Of a stretch of 64,000 nt of DNA, positions 53,070 to 62,788 are shown one piece after another (positions within the stretch are counted from its first letter, which is position 1; every line of letters starts with the position of its first letter). The stretch is from Pseudomonas sp. IPO3778. Its GTDB lineage: Bacteria; Pseudomonadota; Gammaproteobacteria; Pseudomonadales; Pseudomonadaceae. Location of the stretch: assembly GCF_013386825.1 (NCBI RefSeq), contig NZ_JACARC010000047.1, positions 50,710 through 114,709 on the forward strand, in the 5' to 3' direction. A program made the translations under genes and the position numbers. A model generated the notes under the pieces. The model had not been told where the DNA came from. It did no database searches and saw nothing but the letters and a program-made list of their open reading frames with translations.

Positions 53070-53957
53070 TCAGTACCACCGCGCCTCACCCGGCGGGCGT
53101 TTCTTGAAGCGCTTCATGCTCCACATGTACTGGCTCGGGTAAGCGGCCACATACCGCTCCACCACCTTGCTCATCGCCGCACAGGACGTCGCGGTGTCGG
53201 TGCTGTACATGTCTTCCGGTGCGGCTTCCAGAATCACTTTGTAGCCCGAACCATCCGGCAGCCTCAACGCATGCAGGAACACCCCGACCGCCTTGTGCCC
53301 CGCCAACATGTTCGGCACGAACTTGCTGGTCAGCGCCTGGGTGGCGAAAAACGGCACGAAGATCCCGGCGGATTCCGCTGGCTCCGGGTCGGCAGGAATC
53401 CCCACCTGGCCACCTTTGCGCACTTCCTTGATCACACTAAGAATGCCTTCCTTGGTGGACGCCGCCACACGGTTGCCCAATTGCACCCGCTGTTTGCGCA
53501 GCAAGTCATCCACCGCCTTGAGCTTGGGCGGGCGGTAGAAAATGATCGGTTTGCACTGGCTGCAATAGAAGTGGTTCAACACTTCCCAGTTGCCCAGGTG
53601 GCTGGTGATGCCCACTACGCCTTTGCCCGAGGCCAGGGCTTCGTGCAGCACTTCCAGGCCTTCGACTTCGCGTACCAGGTCGATGGAACGCTGGGCCGGC
53701 CAGATCCAGGCGCAGGCACTTTCGGTCAGGGACTTGCCGATGTCCTTGAGGCTCTGGCCCACCAGGCGCTCGCGCTCGGCCGGGTCCATGTCCGGGAAGC
53801 ATTTGGACAGGTTGATCCGCACCGTCTCGCGGGACCGGTTGGGGGTTTTCCACATGAGCCAGCCAATTGCCGAACCGACCGCTTGCACCGCGCGCCAAGG
53901 CAGCAGGGCAAACAACCGAAGAGCGCCTACCAGCAAGGCGCCTTTAAACTTTTCCAC
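53070..53957 (-). CDS. lipid A late acyltransferase (LpxL/HtrB family)
   Basis: A 295-residue inner-membrane acyltransferase that adds a secondary acyl chain to lipid A. One membrane helix (about 8-36) and the catalytic HLGNWE segment (about 119-124), then GKGVVGITSH, and the IPADPEPAESAGIFVPFF region near 196-213. GTG start with AGGAG 6 nt upstream. Divergent from tag orientation is not seen; both are on the minus strand with 40 bp between. Confidence 0.9.
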   Translation of the reverse strand: MEKFKGALLVGALRLFALLPWRAVQAVGSAIGWLMWKTPNRSRETVRINLSKCFPDMDPAERERLVGQSLKDIGKSLTESACAWIWPAQRSIDLVREVEGLEVLHEALASGKGVVGITSHLGNWEVLNHFYCSQCKPIIFYRPPKLKAVDDLLRKQRVQLGNRVAASTKEGILSVIKEVRKGGQVGIPADPEPAESAGIFVPFFATQALTSKFVPNMLAGHKAVGVFLHALRLPDGSGYKVILEAAPEDMYSTDTATSCAAMSKVVERYVAAYPSQYMWSMKRFKKRPPGEARWY

Positions 53958-53997
53958 AGGTCACTCCTGATCGTGTGTGGTGCGCAAAGCCGCCATT

Positions 53998-54555
53998 CTA
54001 ACCGGCGTTGGCCAGCTCCGCGTAACGGTCGCAGTCCTGAGTGTGGTCCATGACCATGCCCGAGGCCTGCATGAACGCGTAGCAGATGGTCGGCCCGACG
54101 AACGTGAAGCCGGCCTTTTTCAGGGCTTTGCTCATGGCTTCGGCTTCGGGCGTAATCGCCGGGACCTGGCTGCGATCCTTGAAATGATTGACCTTGGGCA
54201 CACCGCCAATAAACGACCAGAGCCACCCTACCGGATCCTCCAGCGCCAGCCAGGCAGCCGCATTACGCCGGGTGGCATTGAGTTTCAGGCGGTTACGCAC
54301 GATGCCCGGATCGAGCATCAGCGCGTCGATCTCCGCATCGCTCAGCCGCGCCAAACGCTGGGCATCAAAACCGAACAAGACCTTTCGATAATGCTCGCGT
54401 TTGCGTAAAACGGTGATCCAGGACAGGCCTGCCTGGAACCCTTCGAGCAAAAGCAACTCGAACAGTCCCTGCGCATCGCGCAGCGGCGTTCCCCACTCCT
54501 GATCGTGATAAGCCATGTACAGCGGATCTTCAGAACACCAAAAGCAGCGTGGCAT
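53998..54555 (-). CDS. tag: DNA-3-methyladenine glycosylase I
   Basis: A 185-residue repair glycosylase that removes 3-methyladenine. Zinc ligands C4, H17, H171 and C175 are all present (MPRCFWC, YMAYHDQEWG, MDHTQDC). The LLLEGFQAGLSW segment is a family mark. The start at 54555 gives the family length. Divergent from glyQ. Confidence 0.96.
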   Translation of the reverse strand: MPRCFWCSEDPLYMAYHDQEWGTPLRDAQGLFELLLLEGFQAGLSWITVLRKREHYRKVLFGFDAQRLARLSDAEIDALMLDPGIVRNRLKLNATRRNAAAWLALEDPVGWLWSFIGGVPKVNHFKDRSQVPAITPEAEAMSKALKKAGFTFVGPTICYAFMQASGMVMDHTQDCDRYAELANAG

Positions 54556-54636
54556 AAGGCTCCAGGGGATGGTGGCGCGGCCGAATCGGGTATACTCCCG
54601 CTCTTTAAATCGCAGCCCAAGTAACAGGTGAATTTC

Positions 54637-55590
54637 GTGAGCCAGCCTACGCCAGCCGTGCGTACCTTCCAAGACTTGATCCTCGCCCTCCAGCAATACT
54701 GGGCCGAGCAAGGTTGTGTGGTACTTCAGCCCTACGATATGGAAGTAGGCGCCGGCACTTTCCACACCGCTACCTTCCTGCGGGCCATCGGCCCGGAAAC
54801 CTGGAACGCCGCTTATGTGCAGCCCAGTCGTCGCCCGACTGACGGCCGCTACGGCGAAAACCCGAACCGCCTGCAGCACTACTACCAGTTCCAGGTGGTA
54901 CTGAAGCCGAACCCGGACAACTTCCAGGAGCTGTACCTCGGCTCGCTGAAACACGTCGGCCTGGACCCGCTGGTCCACGACATCCGTTTCGTCGAAGACA
55001 ACTGGGAATCGCCTACCCTCGGCGCCTGGGGCCTGGGCTGGGAAGTCTGGCTCAACGGCATGGAAGTGACGCAGTTCACGTACTTCCAGCAAGCCGGCGG
55101 CATCGAGTGCTACCCGGTGACCGGCGAGATCACCTACGGTCTCGAGCGCCTGGCCATGTACCTGCAAGGCGTGGACTCGGTCTACGACCTGGTGTGGGCT
55201 GACGGCCCGTTCGGCAAGGTCACCTATGGCGATGTGTTCCACCAGAACGAAGTGGAGCAGTCGACCTACAACTTCGAACACGCCAACGTCGAGAAGCTGT
55301 TCGAACTGTTCGACTTCTATGAAAGCGAAGCCAAGCGCCTGATCGAACTGGATCAGCCGCTGCCGTTGCCGAGCTATGAAATGGTGTTGAAGGCATCCCA
55401 CACCTTCAACCTGCTGGACGCCCGCCGCGCCATCTCGGTGACCGCGCGCCAGCAATACATCCTGCGTGTACGCACCCTGGCGCGTTCCGTCGCCCAAGCC
55501 TACCTGTTGGCTCGCGCCAAGCTGGGCTTCCCGATGGCAACCCCGGACCTGCGTGATGAAGTGTTGGCTAAGCTGGAGGCTGCACAATGA
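54637..55590 (+). CDS. glyQ: glycine-tRNA ligase alpha subunit
   Basis: A 317-residue alpha subunit of the bacterial alpha2beta2 glycyl-tRNA synthetase. Class II core with QPYDMEVGAGTFHTATFLR and RLQHYYQFQVVLKP. I start at the GTG at 54637 (MSQPTPAVR) because AGGTG lies 6 nt upstream; a GTG at 54628 is less likely. It shares ATGA with glyS. Confidence 0.96.
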   Translation: MSQPTPAVRTFQDLILALQQYWAEQGCVVLQPYDMEVGAGTFHTATFLRAIGPETWNAAYVQPSRRPTDGRYGENPNRLQHYYQFQVVLKPNPDNFQELYLGSLKHVGLDPLVHDIRFVEDNWESPTLGAWGLGWEVWLNGMEVTQFTYFQQAGGIECYPVTGEITYGLERLAMYLQGVDSVYDLVWADGPFGKVTYGDVFHQNEVEQSTYNFEHANVEKLFELFDFYESEAKRLIELDQPLPLPSYEMVLKASHTFNLLDARRAISVTARQQYILRVRTLARSVAQAYLLARAKLGFPMATPDLRDEVLAKLEAAQ

Positions 55591-57641
55591 GTGCTCAAGA
55601 TTTCCTGGTTGAACTGGGCACCGAAGAGCTGCCACCCAAGGCACTGAACACCCTGGCCGATGCGTTCCTGGCCGGTATCGAAAAGGGCCTGCAGACCGCT
55701 GGCCTGAAGTTCGCCGCAAAGAAGGTCTACGCCGCGCCGCGCCGCCTGGCTGTGTTGCTCACCGCACTGGAAACCCAGCAGCCGGACCGCAGCATCAACC
55801 TCGACGGCCCGCCACGCCAGGCTGCCTTCGATGCCGAAGGCAACCCGACTCAAGCCGCCCTTGGTTTCGCCAAGAAGTGTGGCGTCGAGCTGAGCGAGAT
55901 CGACCAGAGCGGCCCGAAACTGCGTTTCAGCCAGGTGATCACCGGCAAGCCGACTGCCAGCCTGTTGCCAACCATTGTCGAAGATTCCCTGAACGACCTG
56001 CCGATCCCCAAGCGCATGCGCTGGGGTGCTCGCAAGGAAGAGTTCGTGCGTCCGACCCAGTGGCTGGTGATGCTGCTCGGTGACCAGGTCATCGACTGCA
56101 CCATCCTCGCCCAGAAAGCCGGCCGTGACTCCCGTGGTCACCGCTTCCATCACCCGGAAGCCGTACGCATCACGTCGCCCGCCAACTACCTCAACGACCT
56201 GCGCGCTGCCTATGTGCTGGCCGACGCCAACGAGCGTCGCGAGCTGATCAGCAAGCGCACCGAAGAGCTGGCCCGCCTGCAGGAAGGCACCGCCATTGTG
56301 CCGCCAAGCCTGCTCGACGAAGTGACCGCTCTGGTCGAGTGGCCAGTGCCGCTGGTGTGCTCGTTCGAGGAACGCTTCCTCGACGTGCCGCAGGAAGCGC
56401 TGATCACCACCATGCAGGACAACCAGAAGTATTTCTGCCTGCTGGACGTGGACGGCAAGTTGCTGCCGCGTTTCATCACCGTAGCCAACATCGAAAGCAA
56501 GGACCCGCAGCAGATCATCGCCGGTAACGAAAAAGTCGTTCGCCCGCGCCTGACCGACGCCGAGTTCTTCTTCAAACAAGACAAGAAGCAGAAGCTGGAA
56601 GACTTCAACCTGCGCCTGCAGAACGTGGTGTTCCAGGAGAAGCTGGGCAGCGTCTACGACAAGGCTGTGCGGGTTTCCAAGCTGGCGGCGTACATCGCGC
56701 CGCGCATTGGTGGCGATGCGGCCTGGGCTGCGCGTGCCGGCCTGCTGTCCAAGTGCGACCTGGCCACCGAGATGGTCGGCGAGTTCCCGGAGATGCAAGG
56801 CGTTGCCGGTTACTACTACGCCCTCAATGATGGCGAGCCGCAAGACGTCGCCCTGGCGCTGAACGAGCAGTACATGCCGCGCGGTGCTGGCGCCGAGCTG
56901 CCGACCACCCTCACCGGTGCGGCCGTGGCCATCGCGGACAAGCTGGATACCCTCGTCGGTATCTTCGGTATCGGCATGTTGCCTACCGGCAGCAAAGACC
57001 CGTATGCCCTGCGCCGTGCGGCACTGGGCGTGCTGCGCATCCTGATCGACAAGAAGCTCGACCTCGACCTGACCCAGGCCGTGGTGTTCGCTGTCGGCCA
57101 GTTCGGTGCCAAGGTCAAGCAAGCCGGCCTGGCCGAACAAGTGCTGGAATTCGTGTTCGACCGCCTGCGTGCCCGTTACGAAGACGAAGGTGTGGACGTG
57201 TCGGTGTACCTGTCGGTGCGTGCCCTGCAACCGGGTTCGGCGCTGGACTTCGACCAACGCGTGCAGGCCGTACAAGCCTTCCGCAAGTTGCCGGAAGCCG
57301 ATGCCCTGGCCGCCGTGAACAAGCGTGTGTCGAACCTGTTGAGCAAGGCCGACAACCTCGGCAATGCCGAAGTCGACCCGGGCCTGTTTGCCGATGCCAA
57401 GGAGTTCTCGCTGAACTCGGCCATCGCCAAGGCAGAGAATGCCGTGAAGCCGCTGATCGCCGAACGCAACTACGCCGAAGCCCTGGCGCGCCTGGCCACC
57501 TTGCGTGAGCCGGTGGATGCGTTCTTCGAAGCGGTGATGATCAATGCCGAAGACGCGGGTGTGCGGAAAAACCGCTACGCCATGCTGGCGCGTCTGCGTG
57601 GCTTGTTCGTCAACATCGCTGACATTTCGACCCTGAGCTGA
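55587..57641 (+). CDS. glyS: glycine-tRNA ligase beta subunit
   Basis: A 684-residue beta subunit, with FLVELGTEELPPKAL at the N-terminus, the HD-like region in the middle (GLLSKCDLATEMVGEFPEMQG, about 391-411), and a C-terminal anticodon-binding domain (about 580-680). GGAGG lies 7 nt before the ATG. Followed closely by gmhB. Confidence 0.97.
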   Translation: MSAQDFLVELGTEELPPKALNTLADAFLAGIEKGLQTAGLKFAAKKVYAAPRRLAVLLTALETQQPDRSINLDGPPRQAAFDAEGNPTQAALGFAKKCGVELSEIDQSGPKLRFSQVITGKPTASLLPTIVEDSLNDLPIPKRMRWGARKEEFVRPTQWLVMLLGDQVIDCTILAQKAGRDSRGHRFHHPEAVRITSPANYLNDLRAAYVLADANERRELISKRTEELARLQEGTAIVPPSLLDEVTALVEWPVPLVCSFEERFLDVPQEALITTMQDNQKYFCLLDVDGKLLPRFITVANIESKDPQQIIAGNEKVVRPRLTDAEFFFKQDKKQKLEDFNLRLQNVVFQEKLGSVYDKAVRVSKLAAYIAPRIGGDAAWAARAGLLSKCDLATEMVGEFPEMQGVAGYYYALNDGEPQDVALALNEQYMPRGAGAELPTTLTGAAVAIADKLDTLVGIFGIGMLPTGSKDPYALRRAALGVLRILIDKKLDLDLTQAVVFAVGQFGAKVKQAGLAEQVLEFVFDRLRARYEDEGVDVSVYLSVRALQPGSALDFDQRVQAVQAFRKLPEADALAAVNKRVSNLLSKADNLGNAEVDPGLFADAKEFSLNSAIAKAENAVKPLIAERNYAEALARLATLREPVDAFFEAVMINAEDAGVRKNRYAMLARLRGLFVNIADISTLS

Positions 57642-57643
57642 CC

Positions 57644-58180
57644 ATGTTGAAACTGCTGATTCTCGACCGGGACGGGGTGATCAATTACGACTCCGACGCT
57701 TACATCAAATCGGTGGCGGAATGGATTCCACTGCCCGGCTCGATCGAGGCCATCGCGCAGTTGAGCAAAGCGGGCTGGACGGTGGCGATCGCCACCAACC
57801 AGTCCGGCATCGCCCGCGGCTACTACGACATCGCCACCCTCGACGCCATGCACGCGCGCCTGCGCATGCTGGTGGCCGAGCAGGGCGGTGAAGTAGGGCT
57901 GGTGGTGTATTGCCCCCACGGCCCGGATGAAGGCTGCGATTGTCGCAAGCCCAAACCGGGTATGCTTAAAACTATTGCTGAACATTACAACGTGCCATTG
58001 GCTGGGCTATGGTTTGTCGGGGACAGCCTCGGTGACCTGGAAGCCGCCAAAGCCGTCGACTCTCAGCCAGTTTTGGTAAAAACCGGGAAAGGCGAAAAGA
58101 CCCAGGCTAAAACCCTGCCGGTAGGCACCTTGATTTTTGACGATCTGGCGGCGGTTGCCGCAGAACTTATCAACAACTAG
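57644..58180 (+). CDS. gmhB: D-glycero-beta-D-manno-heptose 1,7-bisphosphate 7-phosphatase
   Basis: A 178-residue HAD phosphatase for heptose in LPS inner core. Motif I is LDRDGVINYDSD (D8, D10). The zinc loop is CPHGPDEGCDC (about 90-100), and FVGDSLGDLEAA is motif IV. Two bases after the glyS stop. This glyS-gmhB-plsC order is conserved in Pseudomonas. Confidence 0.95.
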   Translation: MLKLLILDRDGVINYDSDAYIKSVAEWIPLPGSIEAIAQLSKAGWTVAIATNQSGIARGYYDIATLDAMHARLRMLVAEQGGEVGLVVYCPHGPDEGCDCRKPKPGMLKTIAEHYNVPLAGLWFVGDSLGDLEAAKAVDSQPVLVKTGKGEKTQAKTLPVGTLIFDDLAAVAAELINN

Positions 58181-58264
58181 CAGCCCTTCTGACTTCCTGA
58201 CCAAGGACTGTTCGGGAGCGCGCTTTTAACAGGCGGGCGTTGTCCCGCAACGGTAAATGCCGCC

Positions 58265-59035
58265 ATGTCGATTTTGCAGGCCATCAGAACCTTCTTCTTT
58301 TACCTGCTGCTGGGCACCAGTTCTTTCCTCTGGTGCACCCTGAGCTTTTTTATCGCGCCTTTTCTGCCGTTCAAGGCGCGCTATCGTTTCATCAACGTCT
58401 TTTGGTGCAACTGCGCGTTGTGGTTGACCAAGGTATTCCTGAACATTCGTTTCGAGATCAAGGGCGCCGAAAACGTCCCGGATCAGCCGTGCGTGATTCT
58501 GTCGAACCACCAGAGCACCTGGGAAACCTTCTTCCTGTCTGCGTACTTCTCGCCGCTTAGCCAGGTGCTTAAGCGTGAGCTGCTGTACGTGCCGTTCTTC
58601 GGCTGGGCCATGGCCATGCTGCGGCCGATTGCCATTGACCGCGACAACCCCAAGGCGGCGCTCAAGCATGTGGCGAAGAGGGGCGACGAGCTGCTCAAGG
58701 ATGGCGTTTGGGTGCTGATCTTCCCGGAAGGTACCCGGGTGCCCTACGGCACTGTGGGCAAGTTCTCACGCGGAGGTACGGCGCTGGCGGTGAACGCCGG
58801 CCTGCCGGTGCTGCCGATTGCCCACAACGCCGGCAAATTCTGGCCAAAGACGGGCTGGGCCAAGCGTGAAGGCACCATCACCGTGATCATTGGCGAACCG
58901 ATGTACGCCGAGGGCGAAGGCCCGCGCGCCATTGCAGCGCTGAACGACCGTGCCCAGGCCTGGAATGAAGCGCAACAACGGGCCATGGGTTCGCTGCCGC
59001 CGGAGCCGGTCGTGGTCGACACGCCGGTGATTTGA
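58265..59035 (+). CDS. hdtS: 1-acyl-sn-glycerol-3-phosphate acyltransferase (HdtS type)
   Basis: A 256-residue lysophosphatidic acid acyltransferase. One or two N-terminal membrane segments (about 7-40) precede the NHQSTWETF motif (about 79-87; HxxxxE variant), the FPEGTRVPYG block (about 153-162) and a VLPIAHNAGKFWP block. The homologue in P. fluorescens F113, named HdtS, lies after glyS-gmhB and was linked to acyl-homoserine-lactone production in E. coli as well as to LPA acylation. The main function is phospholipid synthesis. Confidence 0.93.
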   Translation: MSILQAIRTFFFYLLLGTSSFLWCTLSFFIAPFLPFKARYRFINVFWCNCALWLTKVFLNIRFEIKGAENVPDQPCVILSNHQSTWETFFLSAYFSPLSQVLKRELLYVPFFGWAMAMLRPIAIDRDNPKAALKHVAKRGDELLKDGVWVLIFPEGTRVPYGTVGKFSRGGTALAVNAGLPVLPIAHNAGKFWPKTGWAKREGTITVIIGEPMYAEGEGPRAIAALNDRAQAWNEAQQRAMGSLPPEPVVVDTPVI

Positions 59036-59163
59036 GTTTCTGTGGATAACCTGTGTACGGTTTGTTGGCGAATTGCACTTTTTAGCTTATAGGCTGCTGA
59101 TTTAATTACATATTTCTCAAACTCATAAAACAGCGGAAAAGGTGCATAAGTTTTTTCCGAATT

Positions 59164-59192
59164 AAAAAACCGGTCCTTGAGACCGGTTTTTT
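59164..59192. terminator. bidirectional rho-independent terminator
   Basis: AAAAAACCGGTC and GACCGGTTTTTT around CTTGA. It serves hdtS on the plus strand and the CHASE2 kinase on the minus strand. Confidence 0.93.
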
Positions 59193-59215
59193 ATGCACAG
59201 GTAAAAAGCACCGGT

Positions 59216-61507
59216 TCACTCGCTCCATATCGGCAGTTGAAGGATGAACGTGGTGCCCTTATCCACCGCACTTTCACAGCTAATCCGCCCGCCGTGGCGA
59301 TCCACGACGGCCTTGACCATGGTCAACCCCAATCCCAATCCTTCGCTGCCCTGAGCCGAGGCGAAGCGCCGGTATTGGCCAAAGAGTTCGGGCAGGTCCT
59401 GCGGGGCGATTCCTCGGCCCTGGTCGCTGATGCGGCATTCCAACCACGCCTCGGTGCTGGTCAGACTTAACGTTACGGTGGTACCTGAGGCGCTGTATTT
59501 GACCGCATTCTCCAAAAGATTGAACAAGGCTCGGGTCAGCAGTGATTGATCCGCCCAGATCATCTCCTCGCCGTCTTCGTTCATCTCATGGAGCAGATGG
59601 ACGCCTTTCAACTGGGCGAGCACCGCGACTTGATCAAATGCGTCGAGCACCAACATAGCGAACAGGCTGGGCTGGAATTGGTAGCCATCGGATTCGGCTT
59701 TCGCCAACTGCACGAATGATTCAGTCAGGTTCAAGGCACGACGGACTTGTTGTTCGATCTGCGCAAATATAGGTGCGGCGGAGTCCTGGACATCCAACAG
59801 GGCCAGGATCGCCGAATGCGGCGCACGCAAGTCATGGGACAGGAAGCGCAGCAGGGTTTCCCGCTGCTGCTGGGCATCACGCTCAATGCTCAGGTCGGTG
59901 AGGCTCAGCAGCCAACCCAGGGCTACATCACCGTCCGCAGGCAGCAGGGGGGCCAGGTCAAGGCGCAGGCTGCGGTTCAAGAGGTCGCGAAACTCGACGA
60001 TCTCCAGCGCCGACAGGGCAGGGCGAACGCCGTCCTGCAGCGGTGGATAACCCAATGCAGCGAGCTGCTCCAGCAGGTTTTCAGCCACCAATTCGTTGCC
60101 GAACACATCACGGGCAATCCGGTTGGCCAGCAGCACGTCGCCCTTGGGGTCGGTAATCAAGGTCGCTACCGGCAAACATTCCAGGCCATCGGCCATAAAG
60201 CGTCGCGTGTCCCGGGTACGGCTGACCGCTTGTTCCAGGGCGAAAATCCGCCCCTGCAATACATCACCCTGGCTGGCGGGCGCGCGACGGCGCTCCGGCA
60301 GCACTTTGGGTTCGTTGTCCAGGCGTGCCAGTTCCCAGCCGAAGTAGGCCAGGATCACGCTCAGACGCCGCCAGTTCCAGATCAGGTAACTGAGCAGCAT
60401 GCCGATCAGGCATGCCGCGGGTGACCACCAGTGGCCCAGGCGCAACAGGCCCCACGAACCGAGAAGCGCAGCGCTCATGCAGCCGAGGGTCAGCCACAGC
60501 GCATAACGCGGGCGAAACAGCAGCAAACCCAATAGCAACGCGACCATCGCGAGGGCCAGCAGCGTCGCCATCCACGCCGGCAGGTCGACGATGCTCCGCC
60601 CTTGCAGCAAACCATTGAGGATATTTGCCTGGATCTCCACCCCAGGTGTGGTTCCAACACTGGCTGATAACGGCGTGACGTACCGGTCGCCCATGCCCGG
60701 CGCAGTCGCTCCGATCAGGATCAAACGGTCGCGCAGCAGCTCGGGGGGTACCTCACCGCGTAATACACTGATATACGGCACAGCGGGAAAGCCGGCCTGG
60801 CTGGCGATGAAAGGAATTCGAATGGCATTTTCCCGCTGCCAGCTGGCACTGTCCGACGGGCCGAGCGCACCCGGCATCACGGATTGCTGGCCGCTCAGTT
60901 CAAACGCCAACCAGGCCAATTGTGGCCTCATGTTCCCTGAGGGGCCTTCTCGCAAATACAGGCTTCGAACGATACCGTCACTGTCTGCTTCAACGTTGAT
61001 ATGACCGACGCCACGGGCGCAATCACGCAGGGGCAGCACCGGCAGGATTTGCGCCACCGGTTGGCCGTACCGGGGCGTACCTTCACGAATCAAGGGCAAT
61101 AGAACGGTGCCGGCGTTGCACATGGCCTCAGCCAGGCGCAGGTCATTGGCCGGCTCCCGGGCCGGTTCACTGAAGATCACATCAAACAGAATGGCCGCAG
61201 GCTTGGCAGCGCTCAGCCGATCAAGCAGGTCGGCATGTACACGCCGTGACCACGGCCATTGCCCGAGTTCCTTCAGGCTTCGGTCGTCGATGTTTACCAA
61301 CAGGATGCGTGGATCAACCTGCAACGGCGCCAACTGGCGAAGGCTGTCATACAACAGGTTGTTGAGGGCAAGGCCCGGGCTCAGGGACAGGAATGCGGTG
61401 ATGGGTAACAGCACCAGGCTGACCCAAAGCCATTCGCGCACAAGGCCATTGAACAGCCGTTGTGCTTGAGTCGGCTGGCGCTTTTCGGCCCTGTGCCACA
61501 GCCTCAC
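59216..61507 (-). CDS. CHASE2-domain sensor histidine kinase
   Basis: A 763-residue membrane kinase. After a first membrane helix (about 28-52) comes a periplasmic CHASE2 domain (about 55-300; VNIDDRSLKELGQWPWSRRVH at 70-90). Three helices follow (about 308-375), then a PAS-like domain (about 425-535). HisKA has the phospho-acceptor in LRFLSHDLRAPHSAIL, and HATPase has NLLENAVKYSA, DQGRGIAPQDL and GLGLGLTMVKAVVDRHGG. GTG start. It ends a two-gene unit after the FecR gene at an 18-bp gap. The partner regulator is probably the gene at 63214. Confidence 0.92.
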   Translation of the reverse strand: MRLWHRAEKRQPTQAQRLFNGLVREWLWVSLVLLPITAFLSLSPGLALNNLLYDSLRQLAPLQVDPRILLVNIDDRSLKELGQWPWSRRVHADLLDRLSAAKPAAILFDVIFSEPAREPANDLRLAEAMCNAGTVLLPLIREGTPRYGQPVAQILPVLPLRDCARGVGHINVEADSDGIVRSLYLREGPSGNMRPQLAWLAFELSGQQSVMPGALGPSDSASWQRENAIRIPFIASQAGFPAVPYISVLRGEVPPELLRDRLILIGATAPGMGDRYVTPLSASVGTTPGVEIQANILNGLLQGRSIVDLPAWMATLLALAMVALLLGLLLFRPRYALWLTLGCMSAALLGSWGLLRLGHWWSPAACLIGMLLSYLIWNWRRLSVILAYFGWELARLDNEPKVLPERRRAPASQGDVLQGRIFALEQAVSRTRDTRRFMADGLECLPVATLITDPKGDVLLANRIARDVFGNELVAENLLEQLAALGYPPLQDGVRPALSALEIVEFRDLLNRSLRLDLAPLLPADGDVALGWLLSLTDLSIERDAQQQRETLLRFLSHDLRAPHSAILALLDVQDSAAPIFAQIEQQVRRALNLTESFVQLAKAESDGYQFQPSLFAMLVLDAFDQVAVLAQLKGVHLLHEMNEDGEEMIWADQSLLTRALFNLLENAVKYSASGTTVTLSLTSTEAWLECRISDQGRGIAPQDLPELFGQYRRFASAQGSEGLGLGLTMVKAVVDRHGGRISCESAVDKGTTFILQLPIWSE

Positions 61508-61525
61508 CGGCGCGCTTCCGAAGCG

Positions 61526-62521
61526 CTACTGCACACGCGTCGCGGGCGGGTAGTAGAAGATGTCATAGACCCCGGTTTCTCCCTCCAGCCCGTGTTCGTC
61601 ATAGGCCGACAAGCGAACGTGATAGAACGATGCTTTCAGCCCAGTGAAGCTCATTTGTGGCGTGTCGGAGAAGTTTTCCTGCTTGATGTTCAGAAACTCC
61701 TTATCGGTCGCGACCTGGGCCCTGTAACGCTGGGCACCGGCCAACGGCCGCAGGAACAGCGTCCACACCGGCGCATCGCCCTTCTGGCCATCCTGGCCGA
61801 CCAAACGTGGGGCATCAAGCAGTTCCACCGGTTTGAGCTCGCCTTGTTTCTTGAATGCCAAGCCCTGTCGCGCGTCGACCTTTATCTCTCCGGCCACCGG
61901 CCCGGTAATGGGCTTCTTCTTGATGGGTCTCTGGGCAGGCGGGGCATCATCGCGATTGACCGCCACTTGCCCGTTAAGCACTTCCACCAGCGATTGTTCG
62001 CCATCATTGCGCACACGAAAATGCGTACCGCGTACACCGAGTACGCCCACCGGGGTCATGATCTGGAAACGGTCATAGTCACTGGCGCGCTTGATTACGT
62101 ACGCCTCCACCTGACCCTGTTCAAGAATGACCTGAGGGATAGATTGTTCCTCGACCAGATGCAGTCGAACCTGGGAGCTGGACGGCAAGACGATGCGCGA
62201 ACCGTCCCCCAGCAACAGGCTGACAAATGCAGCCGGTGAGGTCTTCACGCTTTCTTGTTCATCGATGACCATGCCTTCCTCCAAGGCGCTGGAGACGCCT
62301 TTGGCATCCAGTTTCCAGGCCTCGCCTGTCAGGTGCTGTACCACCGCCGGCAGAGGCTGTGCGCGGCACATTTGGTTGTCGTCGATGTAGGGTGCACGGG
62401 GAGGGGCAGGACGTGCGAAGGCCGGCAGACTCACTACGCCAAGCGTAACGATCAAACCGGAACCCAGCAGGGTAGAAGCGGCAACGCGGAATCGGCAGGG
62501 AAAAAAGGTCATGGCGCTCAT
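61526..62521 (-). CDS. exported FecR-domain protein
   Basis: A 331-residue protein with an N-terminal signal peptide (about 1-37, ending AFA-RP). A central FecR domain (about 85-200) includes SFVSLLLGDGSRIVLPSSSQVRL-like spacing, GVLGVRGTHFRVRNDG, and ends in a basic linker. A C-terminal fibronectin-III-like part (about 230-325) ends DEHGLEGETGVYDIFYYPP. It has no N-terminal anti-sigma domain, so it is not a classic FecR sigma regulator; it is likely a periplasmic ligand or signal protein for the CHASE2 kinase. Upstream gap to the small ORF is 267 bp. Starts at 62521, 62512 or the TTG at 62524 are possible. Confidence 0.85.
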   Translation of the reverse strand: MSAMTFFPCRFRVAASTLLGSGLIVTLGVVSLPAFARPAPPRAPYIDDNQMCRAQPLPAVVQHLTGEAWKLDAKGVSSALEEGMVIDEQESVKTSPAAFVSLLLGDGSRIVLPSSSQVRLHLVEEQSIPQVILEQGQVEAYVIKRASDYDRFQIMTPVGVLGVRGTHFRVRNDGEQSLVEVLNGQVAVNRDDAPPAQRPIKKKPITGPVAGEIKVDARQGLAFKKQGELKPVELLDAPRLVGQDGQKGDAPVWTLFLRPLAGAQRYRAQVATDKEFLNIKQENFSDTPQMSFTGLKASFYHVRLSAYDEHGLEGETGVYDIFYYPPATRVQ

Positions 62522-62788
62522 CAAGATTCTAGTTCTAATGGGTCATCAGAAGCACTTTCAGAAAGCGTCTTGCAGCGGGAAGACCTGAGTACCGTCTACC
62601 ATACTCGATGAGGTATCGCAGTCGATAGCCGAAATGTCTGGGGTATGGAATCCAATGCGGAAGATGACACGTCCTTGTGTCGGAGCCATTCCCTCGCTCC
62701 AATCCATGTGTCATCCAGTGACTGCGAATTTACCTACAACATAGGTGCATCGGATCAATTCGCAACATTTGTTCAGATTTGACGGCAC
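62522..62788. promoter_or_regulatory. 267-bp spacer upstream of the FecR gene
   Basis: No gene is evident. It contains GATGACAC and GTGTCATC (inverted, 62664-62671 and 62707-62714) and TTGTTCAGATT (62769-62779), the last repeated exactly at 63167-63177. These may be regulator sites. Confidence 0.45.

Noticed and set aside
55500..57275. 591-codon minus-strand frame opposite glyS
   Set aside because: Shadow of glyS; no domain, no start context.
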